Assembly (NCBI GenBank): GCA_964595955.1
Contig: CAZQSF010000001.1
Span: forward strand, 55,501 to 119,500
Direction of reading: 5' to 3'
DNA: 64,000 nucleotides
From: JAJDFU01 sp964595955
Lineage (GTDB): Bacteria; Bacteroidota; Bacteroidia; Chitinophagales; Saprospiraceae
Every line of letters begins with the position of its first letter. Within the stretch, counting starts at the first letter, position 1. The notes under the pieces were generated by a model. The model worked only from the letters and a program-made list of their open reading frames with translations, did no database searches and was not told the DNA's origin. This document shows positions 34,507-42,121 of this stretch, piece by piece. A program made the position numbers and the translations under genes.

Positions 34507-36171
34507 ATGACTACTTTTGAACAGACGGGGCTCGGTCCCGAGCTGCAACAGGCCGTTGCGGCCCTGGGTTTTGAACAACCCACCCCCATTCAGGCGCAAG
34601 CCATTCCCGCCATTCTTCAGGATCAGCGCGATCTGGTGGCTCTGGCCCAGACCGGCACCGGCAAGACCGGCGCCTTCGGCCTGCCATTGGTGAATCAGCT
34701 GGATACCGATCTGCCGCAGGTGCAGGCCCTCATTTTATCGCCCACGCGCGAACTGGCGCTTCAGATCTCTAAAGATCTCGACACTTTTGCCCGCTTCGTG
34801 CCCGGCTACCGGGCAGTAGCTGTGTACGGCGGTACCGACATTCAGAAACAGATCCGCGCCTTGAAAAAGGGCGTGCAGGTGGTGGTGGGCACCCCGGGGC
34901 GCACGCTGGACCTCATCCGGCGCGGCGTGCTGGACCTTGCCCAGATCCGCTATCTGGTGCTGGACGAAGCGGATGAAATGCTCAATATGGGCTTCCAGGA
35001 AGATCTGGACGCCATCCTGGAGAGCACGCCCCGGGAGCGGCAGACGCTGCTCTTTTCGGCCACCATGCCTGCGGGCGTGGCCAAGATCGCCAAGCGCTAC
35101 ATGCAGGATCCCCTCAGTCTTCAGGTGGGGCAGCGCAATGCCGGCGCTGATCGCGTGCAACACCTCTATTGCACGGTGCGCGCCAAGGACCGCTACGCCG
35201 CCCTTCGCCGCCTGGCCGATCTCTTTCCCGGCATCTACGGCATCGTTTTTTGCCGCACCCGCCGCGAATGCGGCGAGGTGGCCGGCCGGCTCAATCGCGA
35301 CGGCTACCTCGCCGACGCCATCCACGGTGAGCTGTCGCAGGCTCAGCGCGATCAGGTGATGAAAAAATTCCGCGACCGGCAGCTGGATCTGTTGGTCGCC
35401 ACGGACGTGGCCGCTCGCGGCCTGGACGTAGACGATATCACCCACGTGATCAATTACCAGCTCCCGGACGACCCCGAGGTGTATATCCACCGCAGCGGAC
35501 GCACGGGTCGGGCCGGCAAGAGCGGCATCTCCATATCGCTGGTCCACAGCCGGGAAACCCGCCGGATCAAGGAACTAGAGAAAATGTCGGGTAAAACCTT
35601 TCAGCAGAAGGTCGTGCCGGACGGGCGTTCCATTTGCGAGCGGCAGGTGCTGCACCTGGTGGACTCGGTGGTAGAAACGAGGGTCAATGAGGAAGAGATC
35701 GCACCTTTCCTGCCGGCCATCCAGGAAAAGCTGGAGGGCCTGGACCGCGAGGCCCTGATCAAGCAATTCGTTTCGGTGGAGTTCAACCGCTTTCTGGCTC
35801 ACTACAAGGATGCCCCGGACCTCAACATCGGTGCTGCAGCTGCCTCGAAAGGATCGAACGGGAAGGGGAAGCGGAATCAGGCGGCTTTCCAGGGCATGAC
35901 CATCAACCTGGGCTACCGCCACCAGCTCAATCCCAAACGCCTCATCGGGCTGCTCAACGATTACGTGCAGGATCGCGACATGCGCGTTGGCCGGATCGAC
36001 ATCGGCAAGGGCAACACTTACTTTGAGGTGGAAGCCGGCTACGGCCGTCAGGTAGTGCAGGCCTTCGAGGGCCTCTACCTGGAGGATATGCCCGTGCGCG
36101 TGGCCAGCACCAACCGGGCGCCGAGCCCTTCCAAAAAGCACCGAAAGGGCGGGAAGAAGAAAAGAGTATAG
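34507..36171 (+). CDS. DEAD-box ATP-dependent RNA helicase (DeaD/CsdA-like)
   Basis: It remodels RNA, probably in ribosome assembly or cold adaptation. The protein has 554 residues. The helicase core shows the Q motif (FEQPTPIQAQAIP), Walker A AQTGTGKT, PTRELALQ, GTPGR, DEAD in LVLDEADEML, SAT, and in the second domain FCRTRRE, ATDVAARGLD and HRSGRTGRAG. Residues about 440-535 form a DbpA-type RNA-binding domain, ending in a lysine-rich tail (KKHRKGGKKKRV). The gene has a long leader with a hairpin abutting the start codon, a common setting for autoregulated or cold-shock helicases. It is monocistronic, with a large palindrome after the stop. Confidence 0.95.
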   Translation: MTTFEQTGLGPELQQAVAALGFEQPTPIQAQAIPAILQDQRDLVALAQTGTGKTGAFGLPLVNQLDTDLPQVQALILSPTRELALQISKDLDTFARFVPGYRAVAVYGGTDIQKQIRALKKGVQVVVGTPGRTLDLIRRGVLDLAQIRYLVLDEADEMLNMGFQEDLDAILESTPRERQTLLFSATMPAGVAKIAKRYMQDPLSLQVGQRNAGADRVQHLYCTVRAKDRYAALRRLADLFPGIYGIVFCRTRRECGEVAGRLNRDGYLADAIHGELSQAQRDQVMKKFRDRQLDLLVATDVAARGLDVDDITHVINYQLPDDPEVYIHRSGRTGRAGKSGISISLVHSRETRRIKELEKMSGKTFQQKVVPDGRSICERQVLHLVDSVVETRVNEEEIAPFLPAIQEKLEGLDREALIKQFVSVEFNRFLAHYKDAPDLNIGAAAASKGSNGKGKRNQAAFQGMTINLGYRHQLNPKRLIGLLNDYVQDRDMRVGRIDIGKGNTYFEVEAGYGRQVVQAFEGLYLEDMPVRVASTNRAPSPSKKHRKGGKKKRV

Positions 36172-36189
36172 GTCGACTTTCGAAACCTT

Positions 36190-36226
36190 TCAGACTTCAA
36201 AAGTTTTCAAAACTTTTGAAGTCTGA
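36190..36226. terminator. 37-bp near-perfect palindrome between convergent genes
   Basis: Arms of 18 bp (36190-36207 and 36209-36226, starting TCAGACTTCAAAAG) are perfectly complementary around a single central C. It lies 18 bp after the helicase stop and 23 bp before the end of the convergent lipoprotein gene. With T/A-rich internal tracts, it is likely a bidirectional terminator. Confidence 0.7.
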
Positions 36227-36249
36227 TCCTCAAGGCTTTCGATGACAGT

Positions 36250-36840
36250 TTATCGGCCTTCCAAATACCCTTGTGCCGAGGCATTTACTTCCTGTGGTTT
36301 GAGCCGGAAGTCCAGGTCGCCATAGGTCGATTCATAGGGCTGAGGAGCTGAGGTCGCCAGGCCGTCCTCGGTCTCGGCGCGCCGGGTTTCGGCTTTCAGC
36401 ACCTTGCCGTCGTGGTAGTAAAAGCGATTGGCCATGTGGGTGCCGTTTTCCGTAACGCCTTTTTCCTCCAGCATCACGACCTGTCCGTTGCGCAGGTAGT
36501 AGCGTTGGCCGGTCAGCACTTCGGCATCGGGATCTTCTACCCGGATGACGTTGATCTCTTCTTGCCGGTTGAGGATGGTCACGTCCAGTTCGTTGTCGCC
36601 GCGGGCGATTTTTGTGGGCCCTTCGGAAGGATAGGCCTTATCGTTGATCTTGGTGGCGATCCCGGCCACCCAATCTTCGATGGCCGCTACGCTGCTCAGA
36701 TCGGTCGTCAGCAGTTCGTCGACGGCTTCACTTTCCAGTTCTACCTCGGTTTCGGTTTCCTGTTGCTCCTCACCGGTAGCAGGGCCGCAGGCCACAGCCA
36801 AAAGCAGCCAGAAGGGGAGAAGGTAGGTTAGTTTGTACAT
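36250..36840 (-). CDS. lipoprotein of unknown function
   Basis: The 196-residue protein has a signal peptide ending in a lipobox (LAVAC, Cys18), followed by an acidic linker rich in Glu and Thr (about 23-45). The soluble region has an alternating pattern with YYLRNGQVVMLEEKG and FYYHDGKVLKAE, two similar beta-hairpin motifs that might repeat. No known family is recognised. It diverges from the arginase-family gene and is monocistronic. Confidence 0.7.
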   Translation of the reverse strand: MYKLTYLLPFWLLLAVACGPATGEEQQETETEVELESEAVDELLTTDLSSVAAIEDWVAGIATKINDKAYPSEGPTKIARGDNELDVTILNRQEEINVIRVEDPDAEVLTGQRYYLRNGQVVMLEEKGVTENGTHMANRFYYHDGKVLKAETRRAETEDGLATSAPQPYESTYGDLDFRLKPQEVNASAQGYLEGR

Positions 36841-37015
36841 GGTTTGCTTCGATTGGTTACCTCTCTAATGTAAGACTTTTCCTGAGGCTTTAGATAGCGG
36901 AAGCCATGGGGCGTCGCTTGAATTATGCGTATTTTTAGACCGTCTTTTGGTCGTTCGTCGATCGGCCTGCCGGAAAATGCGAACCGGCTCAAATCGCTCA
37001 ACAAATAAAAACCAC

Positions 37016-38005
37016 ATGAACCGACGAGAAAAGCTCGTACTGGTGACCTGTACCTCCGAAATTTGCGGTGCCAAGCGGGGTGGAAGCCTGGGCATTGGGG
37101 CCATGCAAACAGCGGCCCGCCAAGCCGGCCGCGGCTTTTTCAGCCAGTTCCTCACCCGACGGGTGCCCGATGCCAATGAGGTGTTGGACGCTCCCCCGAA
37201 GAAGCCTTTTGCCCATTATGTTGATGCTTTATTGCCCATTTACGACCGCCTGGCTGCCACCGTTGCCGATGTGCTTCAGGAAGGGGGCTTCCCGATCTGC
37301 CTCACCGGCGACCACTCTACCGGCGGCGCCCTCATTGCCGGCATCAAGCGCGCCTTTCCGGATCAGCGGCTGGGCGTCATCTGGGTAGATGCCCATGCCG
37401 ACCTGCACTCGCCCTACACCACGCCCTCCGGCAACATGCACGGCATGCCCCTGGCCATTGCCCTGGATGTGGACAACCTCGAGCATCAACGCAACGACCC
37501 CCATTCCGAAACCCGTGCCCATTGGGAAACCCTGCAGGCCATGGGCGGTGTACAGCCCATGCTAAAGCCGCAGGACCTCGTGTTCATCGGCCTGCGCAGC
37601 TATGAAGCCGAGGAAGCCTACCTGATCCGGGAACACGAGATCCGGCATCACGGCGTGGAGGGTGCGCGCCGGCAGGGTATGGAAGCCGTGACTCAACAGG
37701 TACTCCGGGAGCTCAGCGACTGCGATCAGCTGTTTGTTTCCTTCGACGTAGACAGCATGGACCCCAAACTCGTGGGCGACGGAACCGGTACGCCTGTACC
37801 GGGCGGCTTTTCCGAGGGGGAAGCCGGACAGTTGCTGCACAAGCTGTTGCGCGACCCACGCGTCATTGCCTTTGAGGTCACCGAGGTTAATCCCACTCTG
37901 GATACCGGCGGCAACCGGATGGGCGAGGCTGCCTTCCGCTTGCTGGAACGCAGCGCCGCCGCCCTGCAGGGGCAATCGGCTGATATGCGGCCGGTGGAGG
38001 GATGA
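37016..38005 (+). CDS. arginase/agmatinase-family ureohydrolase
   Basis: This binuclear manganese enzyme hydrolyses a guanidino substrate (arginine, agmatine or formiminoglutamate). The ATG at 37016 (MNRREKLVLV) gives 329 residues. Metal ligands are in TGDHST (H100), WVDAHADLH (D125, H127, D129) and SFDVDSMDP; the glutamate of VTEVNP completes the set. NMHGMPLA after the second motif resembles true arginases (SGNLHGMP). The N-terminal segment SEICGAKRGGSLGIGAMQ is also like arginase. The substrate is most likely arginine, but this is inferred. Its 3' end lies 15 bp from the end of the trans-sulfuration gene, transcribed the other way. Confidence 0.9.
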   Translation: MNRREKLVLVTCTSEICGAKRGGSLGIGAMQTAARQAGRGFFSQFLTRRVPDANEVLDAPPKKPFAHYVDALLPIYDRLAATVADVLQEGGFPICLTGDHSTGGALIAGIKRAFPDQRLGVIWVDAHADLHSPYTTPSGNMHGMPLAIALDVDNLEHQRNDPHSETRAHWETLQAMGGVQPMLKPQDLVFIGLRSYEAEEAYLIREHEIRHHGVEGARRQGMEAVTQQVLRELSDCDQLFVSFDVDSMDPKLVGDGTGTPVPGGFSEGEAGQLLHKLLRDPRVIAFEVTEVNPTLDTGGNRMGEAAFRLLERSAAALQGQSADMRPVEG

Positions 38006-38020
38006 ACGGGCTCAAGCCGT

Positions 38021-39226
38021 TTACCCCTTCGCCAAGGCCCGGTCCAGGTCCAGCAGGATGTCGTCCACATCTTCGATGCCCACTGAAATGCGGATGAGTC
38101 CGTCGGTGATGCCATGGGCTTCGCGCACGGCCGGGTCCACATTCAGGTGGGAGCTGGTGGCCGGATGCAGGATGAGGGTATCCACATCGCCCAGAGTAGG
38201 CGCCATCGTGCAGAACTCGATATTTCGCATGAACTGTATGCCGGCTTCGAGGCCGCCTTTCAGCTCGAAGCTGAGCATGCCGCCGAAGCCGTTGCGCATC
38301 TGGCGGCTGGCCAGGGCGTGGTCGGGGTGCTCGGGCAGCCCCAGGTAATTGACCCGGCTCACCTGCTCGTGTTCGTTCAGGAATTCGGCCACGGCCTGGG
38401 CGTTCTGGCTGTGGCGCTGCATGCGCAGGGCCAGGGTCTTCAGGCCGTTGTTGATCAGCCAGGCGTCCCAGGCGTTACAGTTTGTGCCGGTCAGCTTCAT
38501 CGTTTGCCAGATGGGCCCGCGCATGGCCTCCGCATCGCGCCCAACCAGAGCGCCGGCTATGGAGTTGCCGTGGCCGTTGAGGTATTTGGTCGTTGAATGC
38601 ACGATGTAATCCAGTCCGAAGCGGAAGGGCTGCTGCAAGTAGGGCGTGCAGAAGGTATTGTCGATGGCCGTTTTGCAGTTGTAGGCCCGGGCCAGCTTTA
38701 CCAGAGCCTCCATATCCACGCAGGCCAGGGTGGGGTTGGCCGGCGTCTCAAAATAGAGCAGGCGGATGTCAGGCTCCTCTTGCAACAGGGCTTCCACGGC
38801 GTCCAGATCCCGGAGATCGGTGAAGATGGGCTCTACGCCGTAGGGTTGTAAGACCTTCAGGAACAGCTCTGTAGTGCCGCCGTAAAGGTTGCCCTGGGTG
38901 AGGATCTTCTCCCCTTGCTGCAAATGGGCCAGCAAGAGGGTGCTGATGGCCGACATACCCGAGCTGAACAGCAGGCATTCACCTTCCATTTCCAGCCCGT
39001 GTGTTTCCAGGGCGGCGATCTTCCGGGCTACGGCATCCAGGGTGGGGTTGCCGTAACGGCCGTATACATGGCCTTTTTCCCGGCCCTGGAAGACGGCCAT
39101 AGCCTGATCAATAGATTCCAGTTCGAAGGAGGACGTGGCGTATATCGGCAGCTGATGCGGGGGAGTGGTCAGGGTGTCTTTGACATCCCGTATGCAGGTG
39201 GAAGAGAAACCTAGAGGCGCTTTCAT
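38021..39226 (-). CDS. PLP-dependent trans-sulfuration enzyme (cystathionine gamma-synthase / methionine gamma-lyase family)
   Basis: The 401-residue protein belongs to the Cys/Met metabolism PLP family. The PLP lysine is K214 in VHSTTKYLNGHGN; ETPANPTL, AIDNTF and the C-terminal SVGIEDVDDILLDL are typical. The position of the cysteine that marks methionine gamma-lyase (in LYGCT) reads Gly here (LYGGT). This leans towards a cystathionine or O-acylhomoserine enzyme, but the choice is not certain. It is transcribed from a region with two divergently arranged promoters shared with rluD. Confidence 0.9.
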   Translation of the reverse strand: MKAPLGFSSTCIRDVKDTLTTPPHQLPIYATSSFELESIDQAMAVFQGREKGHVYGRYGNPTLDAVARKIAALETHGLEMEGECLLFSSGMSAISTLLLAHLQQGEKILTQGNLYGGTTELFLKVLQPYGVEPIFTDLRDLDAVEALLQEEPDIRLLYFETPANPTLACVDMEALVKLARAYNCKTAIDNTFCTPYLQQPFRFGLDYIVHSTTKYLNGHGNSIAGALVGRDAEAMRGPIWQTMKLTGTNCNAWDAWLINNGLKTLALRMQRHSQNAQAVAEFLNEHEQVSRVNYLGLPEHPDHALASRQMRNGFGGMLSFELKGGLEAGIQFMRNIEFCTMAPTLGDVDTLILHPATSSHLNVDPAVREAHGITDGLIRISVGIEDVDDILLDLDRALAKG

Positions 39227-39249
39227 TGTTCTTCAATTGTGTTGCAGGC

Positions 39250-39257
39250 CAAAAGTA
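39250..39257 (-). promoter_or_regulatory. candidate -7 element for the trans-sulfuration gene
   Basis: It reads TACTTTTG on the minus strand (exact TAnnTTTG), 23 nt upstream of the ATG. A TTG (39281-39283 on that strand) lies 23 nt further upstream. It lies between this gene and the rluD promoter. Confidence 0.5.
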
Positions 39258-39262
39258 GCCGT

Positions 39263-39293
39263 TTTGGCCAATGTGTGGGCCAACGTATCTTTG
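39263..39293 (+). promoter_or_regulatory. consensus promoter for rluD
   Basis: TTTG (39263-39266), 19 nt, then TATCTTTG (39286-39293): both boxes match the Bacteroidota consensus exactly at the optimal spacing. It is the best promoter in the window, 40 nt upstream of the rluD ATG. Confidence 0.75.
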
Positions 39294-39333
39294 GAAGGTT
39301 CCGGATTTTCGGGAAGAGGAGGCAAAAACCCCA

Positions 39334-40413
39334 ATGAAACAATCGTCAACGACATATCGCGAACCGGATCCCAATTCGGACGAGTACTACGACATGCACG
39401 AGTACCGGGCCGATCGCAAGCAGGAACCCATGCGCCTGGACAAGTTCCTGAACGACCGCATCTACAAGTCCTCCCGCAACCGCATCCAGAACGCCATCCG
39501 GTCGGGCTCGGTCACCGTCAATGCGAAGGAGGTTAAGCCCAACTATAAGGTCAAGCCCGGTGACATCATCCAAGTGGTGATGCCCAAGCCACCGGGGGAG
39601 GGGTACCGTCTGGTACCGCAGAAGATCCCCCTTGACATCCACTACGAAGACGAACATTTACTGTTGGTCAACAAACCGGCCGGCATGGTGGTACACCCCG
39701 GTGTCGGGCACCGAAGCGGCACCCTGGTGAATGCCCTGGCTTACTATTTCGGCCAGGAGAACCTGCCGGTCATGGAAGGCAACTACCAGGATCGCCTGGG
39801 GCTGGTGCATCGCATCGACAAGAACACTTCCGGCTTGCTGGTTGTGGCCAAGAACGACTACGCCATGACCCATCTGGCCAAGCAGTTCTACCACCATACC
39901 ATTGAGCGCACCTATAATGCTCTGGTATGGGGCGAGCCCGACCCGCCCAAAGGCACGGTCAATTTACACGTCGGGCGCAACCCCCGCAACCGGAAGGAAT
40001 TCACGGCTTTTCCCGAAGGCGACCAGGGTAAATGGGCTGTTACTCATTACGAAGTGTTGGAGTCATTGTATTACGTGAGCCTGATCCGGTGCAATCTGGA
40101 AACCGGCCGCACTCACCAGATCCGCGTGCACATGAGGGCGATCGGCCATCCTCTCTTCAGCGATGAAAAGTATGGGGGCGACCGCATCGTGAAGGGCACC
40201 GTCTTTTCCAAGTACAAGTACTTTGTGGAAAATACCTTCAACATCATGCCCCGCCATGCCCTGCACGCCAAGTCGCTGGGCTTCATACATCCCGCCACCG
40301 GGAAAGAAATGCATTTTGAGATCGATCTGCCCGAGGACTTCCAGCAGGTACTGGAGCGCTGGCGCCGATACGTAGCCGGTCGTCGGGCATCGCAAAAGGG
40401 AAAACTCGATTGA
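39334..40413 (+). CDS. rluD: RluD-type 23S rRNA pseudouridine synthase
   Basis: It isomerises specific uridines in 23S rRNA helix 69. The ATG at 39334 (MKQSSTTYREPD) gives 359 residues; the longer frame from 39271 runs through the promoter. An acidic N-terminal lead precedes the S4 RNA-binding domain (about 32-90, LDKFLNDRIYKSSRNRIQ). The catalytic aspartate is D162 in LVHRIDKNTSGLL (usual form HRLDK). TGRTHQIRVHMRAIGHPLF is the other hallmark. It leads a translationally coupled trio with the DUF1415 gene and a LuxC-like reductase. Confidence 0.95.
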   Translation: MKQSSTTYREPDPNSDEYYDMHEYRADRKQEPMRLDKFLNDRIYKSSRNRIQNAIRSGSVTVNAKEVKPNYKVKPGDIIQVVMPKPPGEGYRLVPQKIPLDIHYEDEHLLLVNKPAGMVVHPGVGHRSGTLVNALAYYFGQENLPVMEGNYQDRLGLVHRIDKNTSGLLVVAKNDYAMTHLAKQFYHHTIERTYNALVWGEPDPPKGTVNLHVGRNPRNRKEFTAFPEGDQGKWAVTHYEVLESLYYVSLIRCNLETGRTHQIRVHMRAIGHPLFSDEKYGGDRIVKGTVFSKYKYFVENTFNIMPRHALHAKSLGFIHPATGKEMHFEIDLPEDFQQVLERWRRYVAGRRASQKGKLD

Positions 40414-40964
40414 AGGAGGAAGCAGAGATATTGAGGGCCTGCCGCCGCTGGCTGGAAGAGGCTGTTATCGGCCTGGGCTTCTGCCCGTTTGCGGCAGGGC
40501 CCTACCTAGAAGGTCGGGTGCGCTGGTGCTTAGAATCGACCAGCGAGCTGAGAGCCGTGCTTCAGATGCTGTGGAATGAGGCCCTGTACCTGCAGCAGAC
40601 ACCAGCTGCCGTTACCGAAACGACCTTGCTCGTGCTGCCCCGGGCACCGGCCGGGTTTGAGGACTTCTGGACCTGGGTGCAGGTAGCCGAGGAACTCCTG
40701 ATCGAGTCCGGGCTGGAGGGCGAGCTGCAGCTGGCCAGCTTTCATCCGTCCTATCGCTTTGCGAATAGCGAAATCGGGGATCTGAGCAACTACACCAATC
40801 GCGCCCCTGTGCCCATTCTGCACCTCCTTCGGGAAGACAGTGTGAGCAAAGCCGTGGCCGACCATCCCGATCCCCACAGCATCCCTGTGCGCAACATTGA
40901 CCGGCTCAACCAAATGGGTCGGCAAGCTGTACACGAACTATGGCAAACCTTTCAACGTCCATGA
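40410..40964 (+). CDS. DUF1415 protein
   Basis: The 184-residue protein starts with TTG at 40410, overlapping the rluD stop (TTGA); no ATG is available nearby. The family pattern is clear: LGFCPFA near the N-terminus, LASFHPSYRFANSE, then DLSNYTNRAPVPILHLLRE and HPDPHSIPVRNIDRL. Its function is unknown. Conserved Cys25 and histidines might form a metal or redox site, but that is speculation. Its stop overlaps the next gene's ATG (ATGA). Confidence 0.88.
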   Translation: MKEEAEILRACRRWLEEAVIGLGFCPFAAGPYLEGRVRWCLESTSELRAVLQMLWNEALYLQQTPAAVTETTLLVLPRAPAGFEDFWTWVQVAEELLIESGLEGELQLASFHPSYRFANSEIGDLSNYTNRAPVPILHLLREDSVSKAVADHPDPHSIPVRNIDRLNQMGRQAVHELWQTFQRP

Positions 40965-41983
40965 CCTTTCAGGAACGGCTTTTCGCCTGCATCGAGCTCG
41001 GCAAACTGCTCCGGCAGCCCAGCGAATACCGCGAGGCTGTCATGAAGCGGACCGAGTACCACAACGCCTGGTTTACGCTCGACAACCAGCACAAAGCCCT
41101 GGATGCCATCGCACAGCAGATGCTGGATGCGGAGCAGCTGCAGGCCTGGGTGGCGCGCTACAGGGTACCTGAACAGATCCATCCTCAGACCGTGGGTCTG
41201 GTCATGGCCGGCAACATCCCGCTGGTGGGCTTCCACGATCTGCTCACCGTCTTCGTGGCCGGGCACCGCGCGCAGGTGAAGCTATCGGATAAGGATCCCT
41301 ACCTGCTGCCCTACCTGCTCAAGGAGTGGCGCGCCATCGACGAGCGGGTGGACGACTACATCCAACTGGTAGACCAGTTGCAGGGCTTCGATGCCGTCAT
41401 TGCCACAGGCAGCGACAACTCGGCCCGTTATTTCGAGGCCTATTTCGGCAAGTACCCCCACATCATCCGCCGAAACCGCAACGGCGTGGCAGTGCTTCTG
41501 GGTGAAGAGACGGAAGAAGAATTACGAGCCCTTTCGGCGGACATCCTGCAGTATTTCGGCCTGGGGTGCCGCAATGTGTCCAAGCTGTACGTGCCGGCCG
41601 GGTACGAGTTCGATGCCCTGCTGGAGATCCTGCACGAGCAGCGGCGCATCATCATGCACCCCAAGTACCGGAACAATTTTGACTACCACTACGCCATGTT
41701 GGAGCTCAACAAGCAGCCCTACCGGAACAACGGCTGCCTCATCCTGGTAGAGAATTCCGCCATCGCCTCGCCCATCGCCTGCCTGCACTACGAGCCCTAC
41801 AGCAGCCTGGATGCCCTGCAGCAGCATCTCGGCGAGTGCGCCGATCAGATCCAGTGCATTGTAGCTCGCGAGGGCGCTCTGGATCTGCCGACCCTTTCCT
41901 TCGGCCAGGCTCAGCAGCCCCGGCTGTGGGATTATGCCGATGGAGTGGACACGATGGCATTTCTGTTAAAGCTGGCTCCGTAA
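40961..41983 (+). CDS. LuxC-like acyl-CoA reductase
   Basis: The ATG at 40961 (MTFQERLFAC) gives 340 residues and the 4-bp ATGA overlap seen elsewhere in this genome; a start at 40940 would overlap DUF1415 by 25 bp. It is an aldehyde-dehydrogenase-superfamily protein of the LuxC acyl-CoA reductase family. Signs are GLVMAGNIPLVGFHD (nucleotide-binding region), VKLSDKDPYLLP, IATGSDNSARYF and the nucleophilic cysteine in YFGLGCRNVSKLYVP. It would reduce an acyl thioester to an aldehyde with NAD(P)H. The physiological acyl donor is unknown. A 14-bp-stem hairpin follows. Confidence 0.85.
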   Translation: MTFQERLFACIELGKLLRQPSEYREAVMKRTEYHNAWFTLDNQHKALDAIAQQMLDAEQLQAWVARYRVPEQIHPQTVGLVMAGNIPLVGFHDLLTVFVAGHRAQVKLSDKDPYLLPYLLKEWRAIDERVDDYIQLVDQLQGFDAVIATGSDNSARYFEAYFGKYPHIIRRNRNGVAVLLGEETEEELRALSADILQYFGLGCRNVSKLYVPAGYEFDALLEILHEQRRIIMHPKYRNNFDYHYAMLELNKQPYRNNGCLILVENSAIASPIACLHYEPYSSLDALQQHLGECADQIQCIVAREGALDLPTLSFGQAQQPRLWDYADGVDTMAFLLKLAP

Positions 41984-42066
41984 TACATTTCCTGCAAGCG
42001 GAGGGCGGCATCTGCGAGCCTTTCAGGGCTTCTCCTGCCGCAGAACTCACTGCGGGCACAGAACAA

Positions 42067-42098
42067 AAGACGCCGGGTGGATCCCCACCCGGCGTCTT
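42067..42098. terminator. strong hairpin between convergent genes
   Basis: A perfect 14-bp stem (42067-42080 with 42085-42098, arm AAGACGCCGGGTGG) has a 4-nt loop. It lies 83 bp after the reductase and 23 bp beyond the stop of the T9SS hydrolase. The minus-strand exit is followed by TTTTG, so it likely terminates both directions. Confidence 0.8.
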
Positions 42099-42121
42099 GG
42101 TTTCATAAGCCTAGCGCCGAT

